A stretch of DNA of 64,000 bases from Burkholderia ambifaria AMMD (lineage in GTDB: Bacteria; Pseudomonadota; Gammaproteobacteria; Burkholderiales; Burkholderiaceae): NCBI RefSeq assembly GCF_000203915.1, contig NC_008391.1, positions 930,001-994,000 of the forward strand. Reading direction: 5' to 3'. The notes beneath the pieces were generated by a model. The model was not told where the DNA came from and did not search any database. It saw only the letters and a list, made by a program, of their open reading frames with translations. Position 1 is the stretch's first letter. Each line of letters begins with the position of its first letter. A program made the translations under genes and the position numbers. This document shows positions 8,687 to 17,224 of the stretch, in pieces.

Positions 8687-9459
8687 TCGATGTCGACCAC
8701 GCGTCGATCCGTTTTCCGACCCGCACGGGTCATGTCGACGCCGTGCGCGATGCAAGCTTCGCGGTACGCGACGGCGAGGTGTTCGGGCTCGTCGGTGAAT
8801 CGGGCTCCGGCAAGTCGACGCTGCTACGCGCGCTGACCGGCCTCGTGCCGCTCGCGGGCGGCAGCCTGTCGATCCACGGCCGGCCGGTGGGCGGCACGCC
8901 CGAGCGCGCATTCCGCCGCCAGGTGCAGATGGTGTTCCAGGATCCGTACGGGTCGCTGCATCCGCGCTTCACGGTCGACCAGACGCTGCGCGAGCCGCTG
9001 TCGATCCACGGAATCGGGGACGCCGACGCGCGCATCGCTCGCGCGCTGTCGGAGGTCGGGCTCGGCCCGGCATTCCGCTTCCGGTATCCGCATCAGTTGT
9101 CGGGCGGCCAGCGCCAGCGCATCGCGATCGCGCGCGCACTGATCGTCGAGCCGCGCGTGCTGCTGCTCGACGAGCCGACCTCCGCACTCGACGTGTCGGT
9201 GCAGGCCGAAATCCTGAACCTGCTGCGCCGCCTGCATCGCGAACGCAACCTGACGATGATCCTCGTGAGCCACAACCTCGCGGTGATCGGCTTCCTGTGC
9301 CAGCGCGTCGCGGTGATGCAGCACGGCGAGATCGTCGAGCAGCTGCGGATCGAGGACGTGCGCGCCGGCCAGGTCGCACGCGATTACACGCGCACGCTGC
9401 TGCGCGCGACCGAAGGCTATCGCCGGCTGGATCCGGCGATCGACGCGCCGGCGGGCTGA
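8683..9459 (+). CDS. ddpF: Dipeptide ABC transporter ATPase 2
   Basis: A 258-residue ATPase of the DppF/OppF type. Walker A GESGSGKST is at 38-46, the signature is LSGGQRQRIAIA, and Walker B is VLLLDEPTSALD. The start is set by a strong GGGAGG at 8670-8675, 7 bases upstream, and an ATGA overlap with ddpD. The same frame stays open further upstream, but that part is a shadow of ddpD. It completes the two-permease, two-ATPase importer and ends the operon, followed at once by a hairpin. Confidence 0.9.
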   Translation: MIDVDHASIRFPTRTGHVDAVRDASFAVRDGEVFGLVGESGSGKSTLLRALTGLVPLAGGSLSIHGRPVGGTPERAFRRQVQMVFQDPYGSLHPRFTVDQTLREPLSIHGIGDADARIARALSEVGLGPAFRFRYPHQLSGGQRQRIAIARALIVEPRVLLLDEPTSALDVSVQAEILNLLRRLHRERNLTMILVSHNLAVIGFLCQRVAVMQHGEIVEQLRIEDVRAGQVARDYTRTLLRATEGYRRLDPAIDAPAG

Positions 9460-9480
9460 CGAGCAGCGCGCGGCTGCTCG
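9460..9480 (+). terminator. Hairpin at the end of the ddp operon
   Basis: Directly after the ddpF stop there is a perfect 8-base stem (CGAGCAGC / GCTGCTCG) with the loop GCGCG. No T-run follows, so termination would need Rho or be partial. Its position makes an operon-end role likely. Confidence 0.45.
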
Positions 9481-9741
9481 AGCGGTCGATCGCTCGAACG
9501 CTCGAACGCTCGACGATAGTGCGACGCGGCGCGTGTCGCCGCGCGCGTCGCATCGCATGTCCCAGGCGCGATACGCCATGCCGGCTGCCGTCATGCACCG
9601 TCGGCCCGTCATTCCAATCCCCATCCGCTTCGGATAGCACCCGGAAGAAATCGGCCTTTCGACCGGTTTCCGGTATCGACATGCTCGCGCACGCGAGCCC
9701 TTCCTGCCGCCCCCTCCGCCTGCCGACTCCGGCACAAAATA

Positions 9742-9782
9742 AATTAGTACGAGTACTAGAAAAAATAGATATCAATTAGTAC
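9742..9782 (+). promoter_or_regulatory. Candidate fimbrial operator: repeated AATTAGTAC
   Basis: AATTAGTAC occurs at 9742-9750 and again at 9774-9782, exactly 32 bases apart (about three helical turns). The first copy is part of an inverted repeat TAGTAC-GA-GTACTA (9745-9758). The elements sit in the AT-rich stretch 115-155 bases upstream of the pilin start, a likely place for a regulator of fimbrial transcription. Confidence 0.45.
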
Positions 9783-9897
9783 CCGTCAAATTACAAACGC
9801 CTTACATAAATCGCATAATTTGAGCCGAAACGCGTCGATCAGAGTTTTAAATTCAATTGACGCCTTCAAAAACCGAAGTTTATTTGGAGATTTAAAT

Positions 9898-10449
9898 ATG
9901 CGATTCATCAAGCGCAGCGCCATCCCGTTCCTGCTCATCGCCGCCGGCGCGGCCTTTTCGTCGGCCGCCCACGCGGCGGACGGCACCGTCACCTTCCGCG
10001 GCAACATCATCGCGTCGACGTGCAGCGTCGATGGCGGATCCGATCTCACCGTCCCGCTGCCGCCGGTCAGCACCACCGCGCTCGCCGATGTCGGCTCCGT
10101 CGCCGGTCGCAGTGCGTTCTCGCTGGCGCTGACCGGCTGCACGGTCGGCGACGACAACCCGGTGAAGGTCGGCGTCATGTTCGAGAACGGCACGAACGTC
10201 GATCAGTCGACCGGTCGACTGACGATCGACTCGGGCGCCAAGGCCGCCGAAGGCGTCCAGATCAACGTGCTGGATTCGCAGCAGAACCACATCCCGGTCG
10301 GCGCGCAAACCGGCGCGAACACCGAGATGGTCGCGATCGATGCCGACGGCAAGGCGAAGGTGAACTACTTCGCCGAGTACTACGCCGCAAGCGCCGTGAA
10401 GGCCGGCGACGTCACGTCGCGTGTCGAGTACTCGCTCATCTATCAGTAA
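9898..10449 (+). CDS. Type 1 (chaperone-usher) fimbrial major pilin
   Basis: A 183-residue pilin. The signal peptide MRFIKRSAIPFLLIAAGAAF ends at A-H-A (residue 26). The mature protein has the FimA-type layout: a donor-strand region rich in T-V-T-F-x-G, the pair C42 and C81 forming the pilin disulfide, and the C-terminal Y-S-L-I-Y-Q with the penultimate Tyr recognised by the chaperone. The start at 9898 is chosen over an earlier in-frame ATG because GGAGA lies 7 bases upstream and the signal peptide begins there. It is the first gene of a pilin-chaperone-usher-adhesin operon. Confidence 0.92.
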   Translation: MRFIKRSAIPFLLIAAGAAFSSAAHAADGTVTFRGNIIASTCSVDGGSDLTVPLPPVSTTALADVGSVAGRSAFSLALTGCTVGDDNPVKVGVMFENGTNVDQSTGRLTIDSGAKAAEGVQINVLDSQQNHIPVGAQTGANTEMVAIDADGKAKVNYFAEYYAASAVKAGDVTSRVEYSLIYQ

Positions 10450-10561
10450 GGGCCTCGCGTGGAGATCGCCGCTCCGGCGATCTCCGCCCGTCACGCCGCG
10501 CGACGCGGAACCCGCTGTTTCCGCCCGCTCCCTGCCCCCAAACGATCCGATTCTCACGCCC

Positions 10562-11302
10562 ATGAAACTGTTGAAGCTCTTCCGTACGTTGACCCTCGCG
10601 GTCACAGCGTTCGCGTCGCAGGCCGACGCGAGCGTCGTGATCGCCGGCACACGCGTGATCTTCCCGTCCACGGAGCGCGAAGTCACGATCCAGCTCACGA
10701 ACGACAGCAAGCGTCCGGCACTGGTGCAGGCATGGCTCGACGACGGCGACAGCCGCGCGTTGCCGGAGAACATCGACGTGCCGTTCACGCTCACGCCGTC
10801 GATGTTCCGGATGGAAGCCGGCAACGGGCAGACGCTGCGCCTCGTGCATACCGGCGAACCGCTGCCTGCCGATCGGGAATCGCTGTTCTGGCTGAACGTG
10901 CTCGAAGTGCCGCCGAAGGCCGCCGCGACCGAGAACCGCAACCGCATCCAGCTGGCGTTCCGCTCACGCATCAAGCTCATGTACCGCCCCGCCGGGTTGG
11001 CCGGCAACGCGGACGACGCCCCGATGCAAGTCGACTGGCGCGTGGTTCGCGGCGACGGCGGCTATGCACTCGAGGCCCGCAATCCGACACCGTACGTCGT
11101 CAATTTCGGCAACGTGCAACTGAAGTCCGGCGGCCGCAAGCACGACGCCGGCATGGGCTACGTGCTGCCCCGAAGCACGCAGCGGTTCCCGATCAAGGAT
11201 CTCGCCGGCGCACCCGCCGCGGGATCAACCGTCGAGTTCGGCAGCATCAACGACTGGGGCCGGGCAACCGACATCGAACGTCCGGTCGGCGTCGAACCGT
11301 AA
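10562..11302 (+). CDS. Periplasmic fimbrial chaperone (PapD/FimC type)
   Basis: A 246-residue protein with a signal peptide ending near Q-A-D-A (residue 23). The chaperone N-domain begins with G-T-R-V-I-F-P, including the Arg that anchors pilin C-termini. Further on it shows the family pattern around residues 95-117 (LVHTGEPLPADRESLFWLNV) and the second anchor Lys in R-I-K-L-M-Y-R-P. It escorts the pilin and adhesin to the usher in the periplasm. An upstream in-frame ATG exists at 10421, but it overlaps the pilin gene and precedes no signal peptide, so I start at 10562. Confidence 0.92.
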   Translation: MKLLKLFRTLTLAVTAFASQADASVVIAGTRVIFPSTEREVTIQLTNDSKRPALVQAWLDDGDSRALPENIDVPFTLTPSMFRMEAGNGQTLRLVHTGEPLPADRESLFWLNVLEVPPKAAATENRNRIQLAFRSRIKLMYRPAGLAGNADDAPMQVDWRVVRGDGGYALEARNPTPYVVNFGNVQLKSGGRKHDAGMGYVLPRSTQRFPIKDLAGAPAAGSTVEFGSINDWGRATDIERPVGVEP

Positions 11303-11498
11303 CGCGACCGAGGCCGGCAGCGCCTGGCAACGGCGCGCGCCGAGCGTTCTCCCCGTTTCGTGCGCCGTCGCTTCGGCCGTTCCGACCGACCGCCACGAAA
11401 ACCCCTGATTCGCCATTCGCCGCCGCGCGGTGCGGCACCGTCGCGCCTGCGCCGGCGAAACGCGCCCGCTCGCCCCGAACCTTTGTGGAGTATTGCGC

Positions 11499-14099
11499 AT
11501 GACCCCGACCCGACTGCCTCGCCGCGGCGCGGCCGACATGCCGCACGTCAAGCCGATCCATCTACTGGTGGCGGCCTGCGTCGCCGCGTGGTCCGCCCAT
11601 GGCCGCGCGACGACGCAGGCAGCCGCCGAAAGCACGCTCGCGCACGTCGAGTTCGACGGCGCGTTCCTGCAGAGCCGCCTGGGCAAGCATGTCGATGTGT
11701 CGCGCTTCGCGCAGCGCAACGTGACGGCGCCCGGCGTGTACACCACCGACATCCATGTCGGTCCCGACTGGATCGGCCGCTACGACGTGCGCTTCGTGGC
11801 CGCGCCGGATTCGGGCGACGCGCGGCCGTGCTTCGACCGCACGCAGCTCGAGCGCGTTGGCGTCGATTTCGGCAAGCTCGCTCCGGAGGTGCTCGCGCGA
11901 CTGGACAGCGACGGCGCCTGCCTGCAACTCGAGCAGGTCGTGCCGGGCGCCAGCGCGGCATTCGACTTCGCGCGACAGACACTGCGGCTGTCGATCCCGC
12001 AGGCGTCGCTCGTACGCAAGGCGCGCGGCTACGTGAGCCCCGATCAATGGACCTCCGGCGAAACCGTCGGCCTGCTCGGCTACAACTTCAATCTTTATAC
12101 GTCGAAGGCCAGCGGCCACACCACGCAGACGCAAGGCTATCTCGGCCTGAACGGCGGCGTGAACCTCGGCAACTGGCGCTTTCGCCACGAAGGCTCCTAT
12201 TCATGGTCGTCGCGCGGTGAGAGCCGGTATCAGGACATCGCGACCTATCTCCAGCGCGACTTGCCGTCGCTGTCGTCGCAGCTCGTCGTCGGCGAAAGCT
12301 ATACGTCGGGCGAACTGTTCGACTCGACGCAGTTCCGCGGCGTGCGCCTGTCGACCGATGACCGCATGCTGCCCGACTCGCTGCGCGGCTATGCGCCCGT
12401 GGTGCGCGGCATCGCGAACAGCAACGCGAAGGTGACGATCCGCCAGAACGACGTGACGATCTACGAGACGACGGTCGCACCCGGCAATTTCGAAATCGAC
12501 GACCTCTATCCGACCGGGTACGGCGGCGACCTGCAGGTATCGGTTGCCGAAGCCGACGGCTCCGTGCACTCGTTCTCGGTACCCTACGCCGCCGTGCCGA
12601 TGTCGCTGCGGCCGGGCATCGGCCGCTACAGCTTCGTCGCGGGCACGCTGCGCAATCCCCACGGATCGAGCCAGCCGCTGTTCACGCAGGCGACCTACCA
12701 GCGCGGCCTGACCAACCTGCTGACGGCCTACGGCGGCGTCACGCTCGCGGGCGGTTACGCGTCGGCGATGCTGGGCGGCGCGTTCAACACGTCGTTCGGC
12801 GCGTTCGGCGCGGACGTCACGCATGCGCTGACCTCGATCCCGGGCGCGAAGCGCTACAGCGGTTCGAGCGTGCGCGTCAGCTATGCGAAGTCGGTCGATG
12901 CGACCGGCACCGATATCGCACTCGCCGCGTATCGCTATTCGACGGACGGCTATTTCGGCCTCAACGACGCGATGCAGGCACGCGATGCCGCGCGCGACGG
13001 CCGCTCGGCGCAGTCGGTCTGGCGCCAGCGCAATCGCGCGTCGCTGGCGCTCACCCAGCGGCTGGGCACGACCGGCGGCCGCATCAATACGACGGCATCG
13101 GCCGTCAACTACTGGAACCGCCCCGGCTCGGACGTCAATTACTCGGTCGGCTACACGAACCAGTTTCGCAATATTTCCTACAGCCTGACGGCCACGCGGC
13201 AGCGCAATGCCGGCGGCGACATGGGCACGCTCTATTACGCCAGCGTCACGATCCCGTTGGGCCGCGAGCGCCCGATGACCGTGTCGGGCAACGTGTCGCG
13301 CGACACGCTCGGCCGCACCCGGTTGCAATCGACGCTGTCCGGATCGCTCGGCGAGGACCACGCGCTGTCGTACAGCGTCAGCGCGAACCACGCGTCCGGC
13401 CCGAACTCGGGCACGGACGGCAGCGCCAACGTCACGTACCGCACGCGCGTCGCGGAAGTCAATGCCAGCGCCGGCGCGAGCACGGACTTCCAGCAGGGCT
13501 CGCTCGCTGTGCGCGGCGCGCTGGTCGCACACCGCGGCGGCATCACGTTCTCGCAGCCGGTATCCGAGACGTTCGCGATCGTCGAAGCGCCCGGCGCGGC
13601 CGGCGCGCGCGTCACGAACGCGGCGGGCGTCAAGGTCGACGGCAACGGCTACGCGGTCGTGCCGTATCTCACGCCATACAGCCTCAATACGGTCGCACTC
13701 GATCCGAAGGGCATCCCGATGGATGTCGAGCTGAAGGAAACCAGCCGGCAGATCGCGCCGCGCGCCGGCGCGGTGCCGCTCATCCGGTTTGCGACCGACA
13801 CCGGCCGCGCGGCGCTCGTTCAGGCGCGCCAGGCCGACGGCACGCCGTTGCCGTTCGGCGCCGCGGTGCACGACGAGACCGGCAAGGAAGTCGGCGTCGT
13901 CGGCCAGGCGAGCAGGATCTTCGCGCGCGGGCTCACCGACAGCGGTTCGCTGACGGTCCAATGGGGCGCCGACGACCGTCGCTCGATCTGTCGAATCGCA
14001 TACGAGCTGCCTGTCGCGGAACATCGCCGGCCATCGTCGGGCATTCGGATCGTCAAGAGCATCTGCGAGCCCGACACCACGGCCGCCGGCATTCAATAA
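11499..14099 (+). CDS. Fimbrial outer-membrane usher protein
   Basis: An 866-residue usher (FimD/PapC family) that assembles and secretes the fimbria through the outer membrane. The order of parts is: N-terminal signal region (hydrophobic segment ~20-31), the periplasmic N-domain with F-D-G-A-F-L at 52-57, a long beta-barrel with the plug, then two small C-terminal domains ending near a Cys pair. The start at 11499 has GGAG (11487-11490) 8 bases upstream; a later Met (MPHVKPIHLL) would also give a signal peptide. Length fits the usual 800-900 residues. Confidence 0.93.
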   Translation: MTPTRLPRRGAADMPHVKPIHLLVAACVAAWSAHGRATTQAAAESTLAHVEFDGAFLQSRLGKHVDVSRFAQRNVTAPGVYTTDIHVGPDWIGRYDVRFVAAPDSGDARPCFDRTQLERVGVDFGKLAPEVLARLDSDGACLQLEQVVPGASAAFDFARQTLRLSIPQASLVRKARGYVSPDQWTSGETVGLLGYNFNLYTSKASGHTTQTQGYLGLNGGVNLGNWRFRHEGSYSWSSRGESRYQDIATYLQRDLPSLSSQLVVGESYTSGELFDSTQFRGVRLSTDDRMLPDSLRGYAPVVRGIANSNAKVTIRQNDVTIYETTVAPGNFEIDDLYPTGYGGDLQVSVAEADGSVHSFSVPYAAVPMSLRPGIGRYSFVAGTLRNPHGSSQPLFTQATYQRGLTNLLTAYGGVTLAGGYASAMLGGAFNTSFGAFGADVTHALTSIPGAKRYSGSSVRVSYAKSVDATGTDIALAAYRYSTDGYFGLNDAMQARDAARDGRSAQSVWRQRNRASLALTQRLGTTGGRINTTASAVNYWNRPGSDVNYSVGYTNQFRNISYSLTATRQRNAGGDMGTLYYASVTIPLGRERPMTVSGNVSRDTLGRTRLQSTLSGSLGEDHALSYSVSANHASGPNSGTDGSANVTYRTRVAEVNASAGASTDFQQGSLAVRGALVAHRGGITFSQPVSETFAIVEAPGAAGARVTNAAGVKVDGNGYAVVPYLTPYSLNTVALDPKGIPMDVELKETSRQIAPRAGAVPLIRFATDTGRAALVQARQADGTPLPFGAAVHDETGKEVGVVGQASRIFARGLTDSGSLTVQWGADDRRSICRIAYELPVAEHRRPSSGIRIVKSICEPDTTAAGIQ

Positions 14100-14108
14100 G
14101 GAATCCCC

Positions 14109-15113
14109 ATGTTCAATTTCCGTCCATCGTTCGTATCGATCCGAGTGACGAGCCCGGCACGCATCGCGCACACGCGCGACGCATGCAGCGGCATGGCCCG
14201 ACGCTGCGCCCGCATGAGCGCGGTTGCCGCGGCGGTTCTGCTCGCCTGCGTCGCATTCGCGGCCGACGCGAGCGCCGCCTCCCTCTATGCGTTCGGGCAG
14301 GCCACCGTTTCGAGCCCCGGCAACGCCACGCCGGGCACGATCGTCGCACGTCATTACTTCACGCCGCATGACGTTTGCGGCGCGAGCACCTGCCAGATCA
14401 CGAGCATCACGATGTACGCCAAAGGCGGCGTGTGGGTGTCCGACGGCCCCGATCTGGAAACCAACGTGTCCGGACTGTCGACGCGCATGATCGTCGACGG
14501 TAACGTCGCCGTCTCGTCGACGCGGACGACGCTGCGCAACACGCTCGAAATCATGCTGTTTCGCGACAGCCGGCTGCCGCAGGACGGGTCGCTCAATTCC
14601 GGCATGCTCAGCGCCTATTACACGATCAATTACAAGTCCGGCATCCTCGGCGCGTCGTCGCCGGTCTTCCTCGCCGCGAAGGTCAGTTTCATCAACGGAA
14701 CGTGCTCGATTCCCGACCAGACCGTCACGCTGCCGTCCGTGCAGCACAACGTCTTCAACGGCATCGGTTCGACCGCCGGCGCGACGGATTTTCAGGTGCA
14801 GTTGAACAACTGCCCGGCCGGTTACAACCGCATCGGCTATCAAATAGCTCCGCTGGACGACGTGGTCGCCGGCACGCCGGGCGGGATGCAGTTGCGCCCG
14901 GATGCCACGGCCAGCGGCATCGGCATCCAGGTCGCCGACGCCACGACCGGCCAGCCGCTGACGCTGAGGAAGTCGCACACGGTGACGGGCTACAACCCGG
15001 CCACCGGCGGATCGCCGACGATCCGGCTGCGTGCGTCCTACCTGCAGACAGGCGCGAAGGTCGGCAGTGGTTCGGTTCACGCGGCCGCGCAGGTTCTGCT
15101 CGACTACCAATGA
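14109..15113 (+). CDS. Fimbrial tip adhesin (two-domain)
   Basis: A 334-residue exported protein, the last gene of the fimbrial operon, 9 bases after the usher. A basic N-terminus and a hydrophobic signal core ending A-D-A-S-A (about 46-56) are followed by a ~140-residue domain without obvious homologue, then a pilin-like domain from about residue 195 with a Cys pair (C-S-I-P ... N-N-C). It ends with V-L-L-D-Y-Q. This FimH-like plan (receptor-binding head plus pilin domain) and the position argue for a tip adhesin. The receptor cannot be predicted. In-frame Met residues at 29 and 36 are alternative starts nearer the signal core. Confidence 0.85.
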   Translation: MFNFRPSFVSIRVTSPARIAHTRDACSGMARRCARMSAVAAAVLLACVAFAADASAASLYAFGQATVSSPGNATPGTIVARHYFTPHDVCGASTCQITSITMYAKGGVWVSDGPDLETNVSGLSTRMIVDGNVAVSSTRTTLRNTLEIMLFRDSRLPQDGSLNSGMLSAYYTINYKSGILGASSPVFLAAKVSFINGTCSIPDQTVTLPSVQHNVFNGIGSTAGATDFQVQLNNCPAGYNRIGYQIAPLDDVVAGTPGGMQLRPDATASGIGIQVADATTGQPLTLRKSHTVTGYNPATGGSPTIRLRASYLQTGAKVGSGSVHAAAQVLLDYQ

Positions 15114-15265
15114 ACGACGCGCCGCCGCGGCCCTGACATCCGCGCGACGCGGGCGGCGTGCGATACTCGGCACGCCCGCACCGGTTCGACTCCCCGGGGA
15201 ACCCCGGTGCGCCAGGCGAGTCCATCTCCTTTCGTCAACAACTCAACAGCATTAGGGAGGCGTTC

Positions 15266-15520
15266 ATGCTGCAATTCATCGAAACCCTGGTAGTCGGACT
15301 CATCGTCGGCCTCCTCGCCCGCGCGCTCAAGCCCGGCGACGACAAGATGGGCATCCTGATGACCGTCGTGCTCGGCGTCGTCGGCTCGCTCGCCGCAGGC
15401 TACATCGGCCGCGCCGCCGGCTGGTATGCGCCGGGCCAGGGCGCAGGCTGGATCGCGTCGATCATCGGCGCGATCGTGCTGCTCGTGGTCGTCGGCGCGG
15501 TGCGCAAGCGCGCCGGCTGA
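15266..15520 (+). CDS. GlsB/YeaQ/YmgE-family small membrane protein
   Basis: An 84-residue inner-membrane protein with three hydrophobic segments and Gly-rich motifs (GLIVGLLAR, GVVGSLAAGYIG, IIGAIVLLVVVGAV), typical of the transglycosylase-associated/YeaQ stress family. It ends in the basic tail R-K-R-A-G. The start is set by a strong AGGGAGG at 15254-15260; the frame is open further upstream without coding character. Function is poorly known; relatives are general stress-induced. It is monocistronic, with a clear terminator after it. Confidence 0.9.
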   Translation: MLQFIETLVVGLIVGLLARALKPGDDKMGILMTVVLGVVGSLAAGYIGRAAGWYAPGQGAGWIASIIGAIVLLVVVGAVRKRAG

Positions 15521-15546
15521 TCGCCACATTTCGCTGCGATGCGATA

Positions 15547-15578
15547 CGGCCGCTCGTCATGAGCGGCCGTTTTCTTTT
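15547..15578 (+). terminator. Intrinsic terminator after the YeaQ-like gene
   Basis: A perfect 9-base stem (CGGCCGCTC / GAGCGGCCG) with the loop GTCAT is followed directly by TTTTCTTTT. This is a textbook Rho-independent terminator 26 bases past the stop codon. Confidence 0.93.
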
Positions 15579-15869
15579 GGCATCGCCAATCACCGGATCG
15601 TTGAGTCCTCAACGATCGAGCGGCGGCCTCCCCCTCCATCGACGCTCTTCCCGCCAGCCTACGTCCCCCGGCAATACCCTGCCTTGCGCCCCCACAAATT
15701 TGAGATAAATTGATTGGAGGAATACGGCGTCGTTTGCCTATGTCCGTTATTTCCGATTTTTCATTCAAGAGGTCCGATGGATTTGCCGTTTACGCATACA
15801 GCATCGCAGCGTTGACGGACTGCCATTCGAGCGGCCCGGCTGCGACGCGCTTGCCCTCTGGAGCCCGTC

Positions 15870-16205
15870 ATGAAGCATCGCCCGTTTGCCGCCTCGGTTG
15901 CCCTGGCTGTCTCGCTTCTGGCCTCGTCCTCATCATTTGCCGCCGGCACGGGCGGCATCATCCACTTCACCGGCATGATCATCGAACCGCCGTGCTCGTT
16001 CGAACTCGACACGGCCGACGCCGTGCATGCGCACGTGCGCCCCGAATGTCCGCGCCCGGCCGCGGGCCAAATCGCGTTCGTCGACGCGGCCAGCCTGCGC
16101 ACGATCAAGACCACGAACTTTACGCAAGCCTCGCGCGCAATCGTTTTACCTGACCGTCCGCGCAACGCGCCTGCGCGAATGATCGCGGTCGTGACCTACC
16201 AGTGA
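15870..16205 (+). CDS. Mini-pilin-like exported protein
   Basis: A 111-residue protein with a signal peptide (MKHRPFAASVALAVSLLASS, cleavage near S-F-A-A at 25). The ~86-residue mature part starts G-T-G-G-I-I-H-F-T-G, a fimbrillin-like first strand, has one Cys pair (C42, C60) and ends V-V-T-Y-Q with the penultimate Tyr seen in pilins. It is only about half the size of a normal pilin. GGAG at 15860-15863 supports the start. Lying after the fimbrial operon but behind a terminator, it may be an accessory or terminating subunit; that is inference. Confidence 0.7.
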   Translation: MKHRPFAASVALAVSLLASSSSFAAGTGGIIHFTGMIIEPPCSFELDTADAVHAHVRPECPRPAAGQIAFVDAASLRTIKTTNFTQASRAIVLPDRPRNAPARMIAVVTYQ

Positions 16206-16227
16206 GACGTGCCGCCGGAGCGTCGTA

Positions 16228-17100
16228 TCAGTCGCGATTGCAGGCGATCCAGTCGCTGAACGCGCGGATCTTCTGCTGGCTGGCGAGGTTCTCCGGATAG
16301 ACGAAAAAGTAGCGGGCGCCGGTCTCGAGCACGATGTCGAACGGCCGTTCGAGCCGGCGCGCACTGACGTCGTCGTCGACGAGCGTCACGTCGCCGATCG
16401 CGACGCCGAAGCCCTGCGTCGCCGCGTTGGTCGCGAGGTCGAGCGTATCGAAGGTCGGCCCGCGCTCCGCATCGACCGCGCGCTCGCCGGCGTAATCGAG
16501 CCACGCGCGCCAGTCGCGATGGTCGCGCGTCGGATGCAGCAGCGTATGGCGCGCGAGATCGCCGACCACATCGAGCGGTGCGGCCTGCCGCAACTCGGGT
16601 GCGCACACCGGCGTCAACCGCTCGTCGAACAGCGGCAGCGCGCACACGCCGGCGCCCGGCGACGTGCCGTAGACGACCGCCGCATCGAACGGCTCGGTCG
16701 AGAAATCGACGACGTGCTGCCACGCGGTCGTGATCTGCACATGGAGATCGGGATGCTCGCCCTGGAAGCGCATGATCCGCGGCAGCATCCAGCGCATCAC
16801 GCAGGTCGGCACCTTCAGCGCGAGATCGGTGCGCTGCCGCGTGAGCTTCATCGAGATGTCCTCGATCCGCGAGAAGCTCTCGTCGACCACCGGCAGCAAT
16901 TGCTCGCCCTCCGCCGTCAGCGTGAGGCCCTTCGCGTGCCGCTTGAACAATGGAAAACCGTAATGCGCCTCGAGCGTCTGGATCTGCCGGCTGACCGCGC
17001 CTTGCGTGAGACACAGCTGCTCGGCCGCGCGCGTGAAGCTGCGGTGGCGGGCCACGGTCGAGAAGATCTGCAGCGCGTGCAGGGGTGGGAGTCGGCGCAT
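16228..17100 (-). CDS. LysR-family transcriptional regulator (GcvA/AmpR-like)
   Basis: A 290-residue regulator beginning MRRLPPLHALQIF, followed by the winged HTH at ~18-63 (F-T-R-A-A-E-Q-L-C-L-T-Q-G-A-V-S-R-Q-I). The P-L-x-A-L-x-x-F opening is characteristic of the GcvA/AmpR branch. The C-terminal part is the usual periplasmic-binding-type co-inducer domain. The frame is open to 17193 but the family start is the ATG at 17100. It lies downstream of a beta-lactamase homologue on the same strand, unlike the divergent penR-penA arrangement, so I do not call it penR. Confidence 0.88.
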   Translation of the reverse strand: MRRLPPLHALQIFSTVARHRSFTRAAEQLCLTQGAVSRQIQTLEAHYGFPLFKRHAKGLTLTAEGEQLLPVVDESFSRIEDISMKLTRQRTDLALKVPTCVMRWMLPRIMRFQGEHPDLHVQITTAWQHVVDFSTEPFDAAVVYGTSPGAGVCALPLFDERLTPVCAPELRQAAPLDVVGDLARHTLLHPTRDHRDWRAWLDYAGERAVDAERGPTFDTLDLATNAATQGFGVAIGDVTLVDDDVSARRLERPFDIVLETGARYFFVYPENLASQQKIRAFSDWIACNRD

Positions 17101-17150
17101 GACGAGGCAGGTAGACGAAACATCCGCGCCGAAGCACGGCGCGGCAAGGC

Positions 17151-17172
17151 CGCGCGCCGGCACCGGCGCGCG
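17151..17172. repeat. 22-base palindrome between the bla-like and LysR genes
   Basis: CGCGCGCCGG-CA-CCGGCGCGCG has perfect 10-base arms. It lies 53 bases after the beta-lactamase-like stop and 51 bases before the LysR start on the minus strand. It may be a Rho-type or attenuating hairpin, or an operator for the LysR gene; the low-complexity GC arms limit certainty. Confidence 0.45.
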
Positions 17173-17224
17173 CTGATCGACACGATAAGCCAAACGCCCG
17201 CTTTACGCGAGGTGCGCCGGACGC

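Larger units (their letters stand above)
9460..9897. other. Intergenic region before the fimbrial operon
   Basis: The gap holds the ddp hairpin, a 3-copy 8-base tandem repeat (GCTCGAAC, GCTCGAAC, GCTCGACG at 9492-9515), then about 200 GC-rich bases without a credible gene, and finally a sharply AT-rich 160 bases that must contain the pilin promoter. Confidence 0.5.

Noticed and set aside
9492..9515. Three-copy GCTCGAAC repeat as a CRISPR or phase-variation tract.
   Set aside because: Too few, too short and not in a coding or promoter-spacer position.
12201..15173. A 990-codon antisense open frame opposite the usher and adhesin genes.
   Set aside because: Same artefact of high GC; the plus-strand usher and adhesin are clearly real.
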